Assembly: GCA_028287105.1 (NCBI GenBank)
Contig: JAQBQH010000316.1
Span: forward strand, 1-53,612
DNA from: Myxococcales bacterium
GTDB lineage: Bacteria; Myxococcota_A; Polyangia; Palsa-1104
Direction of reading: 5' to 3'
Length of the DNA stretch: 53,612 nt
Shown here: in pieces, positions 37,747 through 46,585 of the stretch
How the letters are laid out: every line of letters begins with the position of its first letter
Position numbering within the stretch: position 1 is the stretch's first letter
Notes under the pieces: generated by a model
Told to the model about the DNA's origin: nothing
Databases searched by the model: none
What the model saw: the letters and a program-made list of their open reading frames with translations, nothing else
Program-made: the position numbers and the translations under genes

Positions 37747-38884
37747 CCTCGTCTGCGCCGCGGCCGTCGGCTCGCTCATCGGCCTCATGATCTTTTCGAA
37801 GCGGCAGCCCACGACCGCCGAGGCGCAGCACGAGCCGCTGAAGACGGCGCCGGAGACGGTGCCGGCACGGGCCGGACAGCCGGTGGTTCCGGTCGCCGGC
37901 GCGCCGACCTCGTTCGTCGAGCTGGTCAAGCGCGCGCGCCCGTCGGTGGTGAACATCCACTCCATCGCGCTCATCCGCCAGCGGCCGGTGGCGGTGCCGT
38001 TCGGTGAGGACTCGCCGTTCTATCGCCTGGTGCAGCCGCCCGACGAGCGCGCGCAGTCGCTCGGCACCGGCGTCATCATCTCGGCCGAGGGCGACATCGT
38101 CACCAACAACCACGTCATCGCGCCCGAGGAGCTGGGCGGCCGCGTGGCCGATCAGATCGACATCCGCCTCGACGACAAGCGGCAGTTTCGCGCGCGCGTC
38201 GTGGCGCGCGATCCGCAGACGGACATCGCGCTCTTGCACATCGAGGCGCCGGGGCTGGTCGCGGCGGTCCTCGGCGACTCCGACCACGTCGACGTCGGCG
38301 AGTGGGTGGTCGCCATCGGCGAGCCCTACGGGCTGTCGTCGACGGTGACGGCGGGCATCGTCAGCGCCAAGGGGCGGCGCGGCGACGAGCTCGGCGGCTT
38401 CAACAACGGCTATTGGGACTTCATCCAGACCGACGCGGCCATCAATCCCGGCAACTCGGGCGGGCCGCTCTACAACATGCGCGGCGAGGTGGTCGGCATC
38501 AACACCGCCATCAACGCCAAGGCGCAGGGGCTCGCCTTTGCCGTGCCGATCAACATGGTCAAGCGCGACGTGGGCGACTTCAAGAAGTACGGACGGGTGC
38601 AGCGCGGCTGGCTGGGCCTGCGGCCCATCGATCCCGCGCGCGTCGGCGTCGAGCTGGCGACGGGCGCGCTGGTCGGCATGGTGGTGCCCGGCTCGCCCGC
38701 GGCGCGCGCCGGCATGCAGCGCGGCGACATCGTGCTCAAGTTCGACGGCGTCGCCGTCGACGACGCGGAGCGGCTGCGCTGGCTGTCGGCCAACGCCGGC
38801 GTGGGCAAGAAGATCACGCTCCGCATCAAGCGCGGGCCGCGCGAGAGCGACATCGCCATGACCACGATCGCCCAGCCCGACTAG
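37724..38884 (+). CDS. HtrA/DegP-like trypsin-family protease with PDZ domain
   Basis: The 386-residue protein (ATG 37724, or 37730 two codons later) has an N-terminal signal-anchor helix, then a Pro/Ala-rich linker. The trypsin-like domain holds the triad in VTNNHVI (His), TDIALLHI (Asp) and NPGNSGGPLYN (Ser), and one C-terminal PDZ domain follows (VVPGSPAARAGMQRGDIVLK). HtrA proteases degrade or refold damaged envelope proteins. It overlaps the DUF1844 gene and is probably translated from the same mRNA as hsp20. The trimeric state of DegS-type enzymes is a reasonable guess. Confidence 0.93.
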   Translation: MWMRKSVSLVCAAAVGSLIGLMIFSKRQPTTAEAQHEPLKTAPETVPARAGQPVVPVAGAPTSFVELVKRARPSVVNIHSIALIRQRPVAVPFGEDSPFYRLVQPPDERAQSLGTGVIISAEGDIVTNNHVIAPEELGGRVADQIDIRLDDKRQFRARVVARDPQTDIALLHIEAPGLVAAVLGDSDHVDVGEWVVAIGEPYGLSSTVTAGIVSAKGRRGDELGGFNNGYWDFIQTDAAINPGNSGGPLYNMRGEVVGINTAINAKAQGLAFAVPINMVKRDVGDFKKYGRVQRGWLGLRPIDPARVGVELATGALVGMVVPGSPAARAGMQRGDIVLKFDGVAVDDAERLRWLSANAGVGKKITLRIKRGPRESDIAMTTIAQPD

Positions 38885-38895
38885 CTCGCCCGCCC

Positions 38896-38929
38896 GCTAG
38901 AGCGCCGCTTAGAGCGCCGCTAGAGCGAC
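38896..38929 (+). repeat. three short tandem repeats
   Basis: GCTAGAGCGCC, GCTTAGAGCGCC and GCTAGAGCGAC follow one another directly in the gap between the protease and M23 genes. They may be replication slippage, or sites for a dimeric regulator of the downstream gene. Confidence 0.6.
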
Positions 38930-38969
38930 GGGAGGGAAGCTGCGACACCGCCGCGCCCGTATCATTGGC

Positions 38970-39485
38970 ATGCGTTGGTGGAAGCGCGTTCTCGTGGCCG
39001 GCGTCGTGGTGACGGCGCTCGGAATGATCGTGATGCATCGGACCGCGTGGGCGCTCGTGCGCTACGCGTCGGCGCCCAACGAGCTGACCGTGCCGGTGCA
39101 GGGGCTCGAGCGCGCGGCGCTGCACTCTTCGTGGGGCGAGCCGCGCTCGGGACATCGCAGCCATCAGGGCATCGACATCTTCGCCAGGCGCGGTACGCCG
39201 GTGGTGGCGGCGACGGCGGGCCAGGTCATCCGCATCGGGCACGACCGACTCGGCGGCAACGTGGTCTGGGTGGCAGGGCGGCCGTCGACGCTCTACTACT
39301 ACGCGCACCTGGATGCGTTCTGGCCCGGGCTCTCCGTCGGCGATCGCGTCGATGCCGGCGCGCCGCTCGGGCGGGTCGGCACGACCGGCAACGCCAGGGG
39401 CACGCCGCCGCATCTGCACTTCGGGATGTACCCGGCGGTGCACGCCTTCTGGCCCGTAGATCCGACGCCCGCGCTCAAGCGCTGA
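38970..39485 (+). CDS. M23 family peptidase (LytM domain), membrane-anchored
   Basis: The 171-residue protein has an N-terminal transmembrane helix (about 5-27). The LytM domain has both zinc motifs, HQGID (HxxxD) at about 66-70 and HLHFG at about 151-155. M23 enzymes cut peptidoglycan cross-bridges; some LytM proteins are inactive regulators, but the zinc ligands here are intact. It ends 11 nt inside the convergent DUF6178-like gene. It lies 85 bp after the HtrA-like gene and has a TATCAT hexamer four bases before the ATG. Confidence 0.9.
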   Translation: MRWWKRVLVAGVVVTALGMIVMHRTAWALVRYASAPNELTVPVQGLERAALHSSWGEPRSGHRSHQGIDIFARRGTPVVAATAGQVIRIGHDRLGGNVVWVAGRPSTLYYYAHLDAFWPGLSVGDRVDAGAPLGRVGTTGNARGTPPHLHFGMYPAVHAFWPVDPTPALKR

Positions 39486-40707
39486 GCGCGGCGCCGTCGA
39501 GGTGCCAGCCGATGCGGAAGAGCTTGTCGGCACTGGCGCTGACGAGCAGCTCGGCGGCGCGCGCGACGTCGCGGCTGCCGTCGAGGAGCTGGGCGAGCCC
39601 GCGATCGCAGAGCGCCAGCGCCGCTTCGGCCGCTTCGAACGGGCGATAGCGACGGCCCGCGCGCGTGGCGCCGGCGATGAGCACGTTGGCGAGATAGCCC
39701 AGCTCGTCCACGCGATGGGCGTGCGCCTCCGCGTTGCGCACCGAGAGGGCCACGAGCGCGCGCGTCACCAGCAGCTCGTCTCCACCGTCGCCGGCGCCGA
39801 GCAGCGGGCGAGCCGGCGCCGCCTCCTCGGTCTCCTCGAGCAGCTCCGCCAGCGGCGTCGACGGCGCATCACTCGGACGCGCCCGGCGCTCGTAGCGACG
39901 GAAGTAGGTGCGCGTGATCGGATCGCGCTCGGACGAGCTCATCAGCTTCTCGAGCGACGTGACGCGCGCGTACCCGAGGAACGCGGCGGCGTCGGACGGC
40001 GAGACGAAGCCCTCGGCGGCGCGGCGATCGTCGCGCTCGGCGGCGGCGTCCGACTCGAGCATCTCCTCCGACGTCAAGACGTCGTAGAGCCCACCGTGGT
40101 CCTCGATGTACGACTGCGAGGCGTGCGCGCAGCGGTCGAGCAGGCCGACCAGGAAGTCGTGCTGAGCTTCGTCGAGCGCGAGCAGCACCCGGACCAGCGC
40201 GTCCCAGCCGTCGTGGCGGCGCGCGATGACCAGGTACTCGCCGATCTCTTCGGACAAGACGCCGTCGAGGACCTTGTCGACGAGGTCCTCCTCCTCCTTC
40301 GACTCGGACAGGTCGAGCGCGCGCTCATCGAGGTTGAGGACGATGGCCTGCCGATGCAGCGCCAGGCCTACGAGCTCCTCGGGAAGCTCGGTGAGCTTCT
40401 CGGCGGCGAAGCGCTCGCCCGCCTCGAGCATGACCTCGAGCCACAAGCCGAAGCGCGCCGGATCGAAGCGCTCCTCCTGGCCGGGGCGCGCGGCGTGCCA
40501 CAGATCGTCGTCGAAGATGCGCTGCAGCTGCTCGGTCGTGGCCAGCGCCACCAGCTCGGCCGAGTCTTCGAGACCGACGCGGTCGATGAGGCGGCCGAGC
40601 GCGCGCGGCTCGAGCGACTGCACGTGGCGCACGAGCGCCGGATCTTCGAGGATGCGCGCCAGCAGCGCGTGCGCGCCGGGCGGACGGCGCGTGATCTCGT
40701 CAGCCAT
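39475..40707 (-). CDS. DUF6178-like protein
   Basis: From ATG 40707 the product is 410 residues, mostly helical and rich in Leu, Ala, Asp and Glu, without signal peptide or transmembrane segments. Typical stretches are LARILEDPALVRHVQSLEPR, ELVALATTEQLQRIFDDDLW and LSEEIGEYLVIARRHDGWDA. This pattern matches the DUF6178 family of delta-type proteobacteria, whose function is unknown. The start overlaps the end of the methyltransferase gene by 8 nt. Its end overlaps the convergent M23 gene. Confidence 0.65.
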   Translation of the reverse strand: MADEITRRPPGAHALLARILEDPALVRHVQSLEPRALGRLIDRVGLEDSAELVALATTEQLQRIFDDDLWHAARPGQEERFDPARFGLWLEVMLEAGERFAAEKLTELPEELVGLALHRQAIVLNLDERALDLSESKEEEDLVDKVLDGVLSEEIGEYLVIARRHDGWDALVRVLLALDEAQHDFLVGLLDRCAHASQSYIEDHGGLYDVLTSEEMLESDAAAERDDRRAAEGFVSPSDAAAFLGYARVTSLEKLMSSSERDPITRTYFRRYERRARPSDAPSTPLAELLEETEEAAPARPLLGAGDGGDELLVTRALVALSVRNAEAHAHRVDELGYLANVLIAGATRAGRRYRPFEAAEAALALCDRGLAQLLDGSRDVARAAELLVSASADKLFRIGWHLDGAALSA

Positions 40708-41812
40708 GCGGCAGCTCGGCGACGAGGAGGACGTTGCCGGGGTGCGTGCGCGCGGCGACCTCGTCGATGCGCACGGCGAACCCGAGCGCCTCGAGATCGG
40801 CGCGCAGCTCGGCGACGGGACGGAAGCGTACGGCCGGACCGCGGTTCCAGCCCAGCCGGGTGACCACGCCTTCGACGAAGCGGGTCCAGCGCGCGCCGCC
40901 GCGTGCGGCCGGATCGCCTTCGCGCACCAGGAGTCGGCCACCCGGCCGCAGCGCCGCGCGACAGCGCGAGAGGAGCGCGCGCTGCACGCCGGCATCCCAG
41001 TAGTGCAGCATGTCGACGAGCGTGATGACGTCGCAGGCGGGAAGGTCGGCGTCGCGGGCGTCACCCTCGAGCACCTGGATGCCGTCGAGGTCGCGGCTCG
41101 CGTGCGCGCCGCAGGCGACCTTGGCGGCATCCCATTCGACCCCGAGCGCCCGCCGGCCGTCACCGACGACGCCCAGCAGCACCGGCAGCATGCCGAGCCC
41201 GCTGCCGAGGTCGACGGTGAAGGCGCCGGGCGGCACCAGCGGCACGATGGCGCGGTAGCACGGGTCCATGACGTACTTCATGCGCGCGTACCACTTGTAC
41301 TTGGGATGGAGGCCGTCGTAGCGGCGGCGCGCGCGCTCGATCGCCTGGCCGAGAGCGTCGCCAGCCGCGCCGGCGCGCGTCCTTCGGCGCGCCAGAATCG
41401 CCCAGGTGAGGCCGCCGGCGACGACACCGATGGCCGCGCCGAGGACGAGGCCGCCGACCATCCAGTCGACGAAGAACACTTTGGCGAGCGCGCGCACGTT
41501 GGCGAGCGCGAAGTCGCTGCGATGCAGCGCCAGCCAGCGGCCGTGCGAGAGCCGCTCGCCGAGCTGCACCGACGCGAAGCCGAGCAGCGGCACCATCGGC
41601 GGGATCGACAGGTTGGCCGCGCCGTAGACGACGAGCTTGTTGAGCCCGAGCGCGTAGGCGAGCGCGACACAGACGAAGAAGTGCAGGCCGAAGAGCGGCG
41701 TGCAGCCGACGATGCAGCCGACCAGCACCGCCGCCGCCAGCCGGCCCGGCGCCGTGTGCTCCTGCAGAAGCTCGCGCCACAACGCGTGCAGCCGCCGGCG
41801 CAGGCCGTTCAC
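40700..41812 (-). CDS. DUF2062 membrane domain fused to SAM methyltransferase
   Basis: The GTG start at 41812 overlaps the helicase stop codon (GTGA), giving 370 residues. Residues 1 to about 135 are a DUF2062 domain with two or three transmembrane helices (FGLHFFVCVALAYALGLNKL, MVGGLVLGAAIGVVAGGLTW). Residues about 150-370 are a class I methyltransferase with motif I AFTVDLGSGLGMLPVLLG, the acidic loop GVEWDAAK and LVDMLHYWD in motif IV position. Membrane tethering of a methyltransferase suggests a lipid or envelope substrate. The start codon was chosen because it is coupled to pcrA. Confidence 0.85.
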   Translation of the reverse strand: MNGLRRRLHALWRELLQEHTAPGRLAAAVLVGCIVGCTPLFGLHFFVCVALAYALGLNKLVVYGAANLSIPPMVPLLGFASVQLGERLSHGRWLALHRSDFALANVRALAKVFFVDWMVGGLVLGAAIGVVAGGLTWAILARRRTRAGAAGDALGQAIERARRRYDGLHPKYKWYARMKYVMDPCYRAIVPLVPPGAFTVDLGSGLGMLPVLLGVVGDGRRALGVEWDAAKVACGAHASRDLDGIQVLEGDARDADLPACDVITLVDMLHYWDAGVQRALLSRCRAALRPGGRLLVREGDPAARGGARWTRFVEGVVTRLGWNRGPAVRFRPVAELRADLEALGFAVRIDEVAARTHPGNVLLVAELPHG

Positions 41813-44073
41813 ACCAGCTCCACGAAGCGCGCGATGATCGTCTTCGGCCCCACCGACGGGAAATAGACGGTCAGCTTGAGGTCGCTGCCGGCGCCGGTGA
41901 AGCCGCGCACCTCGCCCTCGCCGAACTTGGCGTGGCGCACGCGCTGCCCCAGGCGAAACGTGCTCTCGACGTCGTCGTAGGAGACGTCGCCGTCGTACTC
42001 GACCGAGATGCCGCCGTCGCGCTCGATCTTGCGCGCGGGCGGCTCCTGCCGGTGCGCGTAGCCGGAGTCGTCGCCGCCGCCGTCGCGCGCGCCATCGCGG
42101 GCGCGGTCCATCCACGACGGGCGCTGGCGCGGCTGATTGATCGGGCGCGCGATGCAGTGGTCGGGGATGTCGGCCAAAAAGCGGCTCTCGCGGAACGGCC
42201 GCGCGTCCTGCCCGAAGAGGCGGCGCGCGCGCGCGTTGGTCAGAAAGAGCCGCTCCTCGGCGCGCGTGATGGCCACGTAGGCGAGCCGTCGCTCCTCGGC
42301 CATCGCGTCCTCGTCCTCGCCGTTGCGCAGCGAGGGAAAGACGCCGTCCTCGAGGCCGGTCACGAAGACCACCGGGTACTCGAGCCCCTTGGCGGCGTGC
42401 ACCGTCATGAGCGTGACGCCCTTGCCCTCGGTGTCGGACGGCGCCACCAGCGAAACCTGCTCGAGGTAGTCGTGGATCGAAGGCGGCATGCCCTCCTTCG
42501 CGATCACGTCGCCCTCGTAGTCCTTGATCGACCCGGTGAGCTCGAGGAGGTTCTCGATGCGCTCCTGCGACTCGTGCGAGCCGTCGGCGGCGAGGCGCTC
42601 GACGTACTGCGTGCGCTCCAGCACCGCGTCGGCGAGCGCGCCGAGCGAGCCGTCGTGCACGATGAACTCGTTGCGCAGATCGTCCATCATCGTGATGAAC
42701 GCGCTGAGCTTCTTCTTGGCGGCTGGCGTCAATTCGCCGTCGCCGCTCTGGGCGATCGCCTCCATCGTCTTCCACACCGTCTCGTCGCTGGCCCGCGCGC
42801 GCGCGACCACGCGCTCGTAGGTCGACTCGCCGATGCCACGCGTGGGCTTGTTGATGACGCGCTCGAGCGAGACCTCGTCGGCGGGGTTGGCCAGGACGCG
42901 CAGGTAGGCCAGCAGATCCTTGACCTCGGCGCGATCGTAGAAGCGGATGCCGCCGATGACCGAATAGGGAAGCTCGGCGCTGAGCAGCGCCTCCTCGAGC
43001 GCGCGTGACTGCGCGTGCGTGCGATAGAAGACCGCGAAGTCCGACGGGACGCGCTCCTCTTCGATGGCCAGCTTCTGCATGACGCGTACGACGAACTGCG
43101 CCTCGGAGCGCTCGTCCTCGGCGGTGTGATAGAGAAGCAGCTCGCCGGGGCCCTTCTCCGTGAAGAGCCGCTTCTGCTTGCGCTCGAGGTTGCGCGCGAT
43201 GACCGCGTTGGCGGCGTCGAGGATGGTCTGCGTCGAGCGGTAGTTCTGCTCCAGCTTGACGGTATGCGTGGTCGGGTGGTCGCGCTCGAAGTCGAGGATG
43301 TTGCGCACGTCGGCGCCGCGCCAGCTGTAGATCGACTGATCGTCGTCGCCGACGACGCACAGGTTTCCCAGGCGGGCGGCGAGGTGGTTGACGACGTCGT
43401 ACTGCACGCGGTTGGTGTCCTGGAACTCGTCGACGAGGACGTGATCGAACCGCTCGGCCAGGCGCTTACCGACGTCGGGATCGCCGCATAGCTTGAGCGT
43501 CTTCAAGAGCAGATCGCCGAAGTCGACGCCGTTGGCCTTCTCGAGGCGCTCCTGATAGACGGGGTAGACGCGCGCGACGATGTCGCTGAAGTAGTCGTGT
43601 CCGACGAAGACGTCGGGACCTTCGCCGCGGTTCTTGGCGCCATCGATGGCCGAGAGCATGGCGCGCGGCGTGGCGAAGCGGTCGGCGACGCCGAGATCCT
43701 TGAGCACGCGCGAGACCAGCGTGCGCTGATCGTTGTCGTCGAAGATGACGAAGTCGCGCCCGAGGCGGACCTTCTCGGCGTACATGCGCAGGAGGCGCGC
43801 GCAGGTGGCGTGGAAGGTGCCGACCCACATGCCGCGCGCGCGCCCGCCGGTGAGCTTCTCGATGCGCTCGCGCATCTCGCCGGCGGCCTTGTTGGTGAAG
43901 GTGACGGCGAGGATGCGGTCGGGCCAGACGCCGCGACGAAGGAGCTCCGCGATGCGGAAGGTGATGACCCGGGTCTTGCCCGAGCCGGCGCCGGCGAGGA
44001 TCAGAAGGGGGCCGCCGGGATGGAGGACGGCCTCGCGCTGGGCGGGGTTCAGGCTGTCGACGCCACTCGTCAC
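41809..44073 (-). CDS. UvrD/PcrA-type DNA helicase
   Basis: The 754-residue protein starts at GTG 44073. It has the SF1A helicase motifs: Walker A AGAGSGKT (motif I), TFTNKAA (Ia), DEFQDTN (II), GDDDQSIYSWRGA (III), QNYRST (IV), VMTVHAAKGLEYPVVFV (V) and VAITRAEERL (VI). The C-terminal tail is basic and of the length found in PcrA, and no nuclease domain is attached. UvrD/PcrA unwinds DNA in excision and mismatch repair and in plasmid replication. A TATAAC hexamer on the minus strand (44085-44080) lies six bases before the GTG, so the transcript may be leaderless. Confidence 0.95.
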   Translation of the reverse strand: MTSGVDSLNPAQREAVLHPGGPLLILAGAGSGKTRVITFRIAELLRRGVWPDRILAVTFTNKAAGEMRERIEKLTGGRARGMWVGTFHATCARLLRMYAEKVRLGRDFVIFDDNDQRTLVSRVLKDLGVADRFATPRAMLSAIDGAKNRGEGPDVFVGHDYFSDIVARVYPVYQERLEKANGVDFGDLLLKTLKLCGDPDVGKRLAERFDHVLVDEFQDTNRVQYDVVNHLAARLGNLCVVGDDDQSIYSWRGADVRNILDFERDHPTTHTVKLEQNYRSTQTILDAANAVIARNLERKQKRLFTEKGPGELLLYHTAEDERSEAQFVVRVMQKLAIEEERVPSDFAVFYRTHAQSRALEEALLSAELPYSVIGGIRFYDRAEVKDLLAYLRVLANPADEVSLERVINKPTRGIGESTYERVVARARASDETVWKTMEAIAQSGDGELTPAAKKKLSAFITMMDDLRNEFIVHDGSLGALADAVLERTQYVERLAADGSHESQERIENLLELTGSIKDYEGDVIAKEGMPPSIHDYLEQVSLVAPSDTEGKGVTLMTVHAAKGLEYPVVFVTGLEDGVFPSLRNGEDEDAMAEERRLAYVAITRAEERLFLTNARARRLFGQDARPFRESRFLADIPDHCIARPINQPRQRPSWMDRARDGARDGGGDDSGYAHRQEPPARKIERDGGISVEYDGDVSYDDVESTFRLGQRVRHAKFGEGEVRGFTGAGSDLKLTVYFPSVGPKTIIARFVELV

Positions 44074-44079
44074 GCGGTC

Positions 44080-44096
44080 GTTATAGCAGGTACATT
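44080..44096. promoter_or_regulatory. divergent -10-like elements for helicase and sulfatase-like genes
   Basis: The minus strand reads TATAAC (44085-44080), 6 nt before the helicase GTG at 44073. The plus strand reads TACATT (44091-44096), 6 nt before the GTG at 44103. Only 29 bp separate the two start codons. Confidence 0.45.
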
Positions 44097-44102
44097 GCCG
44101 CT

Positions 44103-46529
44103 GTGGGACCGACGCGGCGAGCAGCGTTGCAGGCCGGTGCGCTGGTGGCGCTCGGGGACGCGTGGGCGCTCAGGCACGCCTGGGGCAGCGTCGGGGAAAA
44201 GCTGGCGCTGGCGGTCGGGGTCGCGGCGCTCGTCGTCGGGGCGGCGGTCGCGCTCGTGCCCTGGCTGCACGCGCTCGTGGCGCGCGACGGCAAGTGGGCG
44301 CTCCTCGCGGCGGCGTTGGCGGGGCCGCTGGTCGGCTGGCCGCTGGGCGCGACGGCGACGGCGACGCGGCTGCTCGGCGCGCCGGCGGCCGGGATCGTGG
44401 CGTCGCTGGCGGTGGCGGCGGCGCTGACCGCGACGGCGCTGCTGGCTCGCGGCGACGCGCGCTTCGTCGCCACGCGCTCCTTCGCCACGCGCTCCGTCGC
44501 CACGCGCTTCGTCGCCACGCGCTCCGCCCTGCGCTTCGCTCTGCGCTCCGGCGCCACCCGTTACGCGCTCGCGGCCGTCGGTGCCGCGGCATTGGTCGCG
44601 CAGCTGGCATTGCCGAGCCGCTTGTACCCGTCCTTGCGAATGGCGCTGCTCGTCGGCAGCGTCGTCGCGCTCACCGCCGCATTGCGCCACCGCCACCGCC
44701 CCGACCCCGACGCTGACCCGGCGCCCTCGCGCGCCGTGGTCGCGACGCTGGCGCTGGCGGCCGCGCTGCTCCTCGCCGGCCGCGTCCTCATCGGCGTCAG
44801 CGCCAACACGCGCTTCATCGCCCACGCGCAGGCGCCGGCGGCCGGCTTCGTCCTCGACGCGCTGCCGTCGCTGCGCGCCGCCGAGCCGCTCGCCCACGCC
44901 GACGCCCTTCCGGCCGCGCACCCCGCGGCGCTCGACCTCGACCTCCCCGGCGACGCGCACCTCGTCCTCGTCACCGTCGACGCCCTGCGCGCCGACCGCT
45001 TGCGTGAGCGGCTCATGCCGGCGCTGACGGCGCTCGCCGCGCACGGCGTCCGCGCCACCCATGCCTACGCCGCCGCGCCGAGCACCGCCTCCTCGATCAC
45101 CTCGCTCCTCACCGCGCGTCCGCCGACGCGCCTCGAAGGGCGCCCCCCGTCGCTGGGCGAGCGGCTGCGCAGCGCCGGCTGGTACACCGCCTGCTTCTAC
45201 CCGGCCGGCCTCTTCTTCGACGGCGGCGGCCCCCTCAAGCCCTACGCCGAGGCGCACTTCGGCTTTCGTTGGGCCGACACCCGCACCCTCCCCGCCGAGG
45301 CGCTCACCGACGTCGTCCTCGGCCACGCGCAAGAGGTGGTCGCCCGCGGGGAGCCGCGCTCGTTCTTCTGGCTGCACTACTTCGATCCTCATGAGCCCTA
45401 CGACGCGCACGAGCTCCCCGCCGACGCGCCGCCCGAGGCGCGCTACGACGCCGAGGTGCGCGCCGTCGACCGCGCGCTCGGCCGCCTCGTCGCCGGGCTG
45501 GCCGTCTTCGAGCGCCCGGTCATCGTCGTCATCACCGCCGATCACGGCGAGGAGTTCGGCGAGCATGGCGGCGCCTATCACGGCTCCTCGCTCTACGACG
45601 AGCAGCTGCGCGTCCCGCTCGTCATCGCGCGCCTCGACGGCGGTGCCGCCCGCCTCGACGCCGCCGCCGCCCGCGTCATCGACGCCCCCGTGTCGCTCGT
45701 CGACCTCGTCCCCGCGCTCCTGGGAGAGCCGTCGCGCGACGGTGACCTGCTCGCCGCCGTCGACAGCCGCCGCATGCTGGTGCGCGGCAGCTGGAAGCTG
45801 ATCCGCGATCTGCGCCGCGAGGTCGACGAGCTCTACGATCTCGCGCACGACCCCGCCGAGCAGCACAACGTCGTCGACGCCCACGAAGCGGTCGCCGACA
45901 CGCTGCGCCGCGCGCTCGAGACCCGCCTCGATCACACCTCTGCCGCGCAGCTCATCACGACGCTCGGCGACGGCGCGCAATCGAGCGTCGTCCGCGCCGA
46001 CGCCGCCCGCCAGCTCGGCGCGCGCGAAGCCTACGCCGCCGCCGAGCCGCTGCGCGACGCGCTCGACGACGGCGACGCCTCGGTGCGCGCGGAAGCCGCG
46101 CTCGCCCTGGCGCAGCTCACCGACCGTCGCGCCGGCCCCCCGCTGCGCGCGCTCCTCGACGACCCGCGCTGGGGCGATCGCGCCGCCGTCATGCTCGGCC
46201 GCCTGCGCGATCCCGCCGCCGCGCGCCGCCTGGTGCGCATCTGCCGCCGCTCGCTCGCCATCGGCGACAGCGCCGAAGCGGCCTTCCGCCGCGAGGCCGC
46301 CCACTACCTCGGCTTCGTCGGCGGCAGCGACGCGGTCGACGCGCTCCTCTTCGCCGCCGAGGACCCGCGGGTGCGCGGCTCCGCCTACGTCGCCATCGGC
46401 CGCATCGCCGGCCGCACCCGCGACGGCCGCGCCGCCCGCCTCCTGCGCGACCGCTTCGCCGTCGAGGAGCGCACCGACGCTCGCAAGGATCTCGGCACGG
46501 CGCTCGAGCTGGCGGCGACACCAAAGTGA
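44103..46529 (+). CDS. sulfatase-superfamily membrane protein with HEAT repeats
   Basis: The 808-residue protein starts at GTG 44103. About six hydrophobic helices occupy residues 10-240. The alkaline-phosphatase/sulfatase-superfamily domain spans about 290-610: VTVDALRADRL (metal-binding Asp), APSTASSITSLLTARPPTR (nucleophile region), YFDPHEPYDAH, VIVVITADHGEEFGEHGG and RMLVRGSWKLI. The usual formylglycine Cys is absent; Ser or Thr takes its place, so a phosphoglycerol- or phosphoethanolamine-type transferase, or an unmodified sulfatase variant, is possible. The last 160 residues resemble HEAT repeats (AREAYAAAEPLRDALDDGDA). It may act in envelope glycolipid decoration. It probably shares a transcript with the following acyltransferase. 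Confidence 0.82.
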   Translation: MGPTRRAALQAGALVALGDAWALRHAWGSVGEKLALAVGVAALVVGAAVALVPWLHALVARDGKWALLAAALAGPLVGWPLGATATATRLLGAPAAGIVASLAVAAALTATALLARGDARFVATRSFATRSVATRFVATRSALRFALRSGATRYALAAVGAAALVAQLALPSRLYPSLRMALLVGSVVALTAALRHRHRPDPDADPAPSRAVVATLALAAALLLAGRVLIGVSANTRFIAHAQAPAAGFVLDALPSLRAAEPLAHADALPAAHPAALDLDLPGDAHLVLVTVDALRADRLRERLMPALTALAAHGVRATHAYAAAPSTASSITSLLTARPPTRLEGRPPSLGERLRSAGWYTACFYPAGLFFDGGGPLKPYAEAHFGFRWADTRTLPAEALTDVVLGHAQEVVARGEPRSFFWLHYFDPHEPYDAHELPADAPPEARYDAEVRAVDRALGRLVAGLAVFERPVIVVITADHGEEFGEHGGAYHGSSLYDEQLRVPLVIARLDGGAARLDAAAARVIDAPVSLVDLVPALLGEPSRDGDLLAAVDSRRMLVRGSWKLIRDLRREVDELYDLAHDPAEQHNVVDAHEAVADTLRRALETRLDHTSAAQLITTLGDGAQSSVVRADAARQLGAREAYAAAEPLRDALDDGDASVRAEAALALAQLTDRRAGPPLRALLDDPRWGDRAAVMLGRLRDPAAARRLVRICRRSLAIGDSAEAAFRREAAHYLGFVGGSDAVDALLFAAEDPRVRGSAYVAIGRIAGRTRDGRAARLLRDRFAVEERTDARKDLGTALELAATPK
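44463..44522 (+). repeat. four 15-bp tandem repeats in coding sequence
   Basis: Units of 15 bp (for example TTCGTCGCCACGCGC) repeat four times in the cytoplasmic or loop part of the sulfatase-like gene, encoding F/V-A-T-R-S/F repeats. A degenerate continuation follows. Length is a multiple of three, so the frame is kept if units are gained or lost. Confidence 0.75.
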
Positions 46530-46585
46530 TCTCCGTCGCCGCCCACGTGACGACAGGGCCGCTTTAGCTCATACTCCTCAACCGC

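Noticed and set aside
44070-46304. 744-residue minus-strand ORF opposite the sulfatase-like gene
   Set aside because: Composition is Gly/Arg/Ala-rich without domains, and the opposing frame has clear sulfatase motifs. It is a mirror ORF of high GC.
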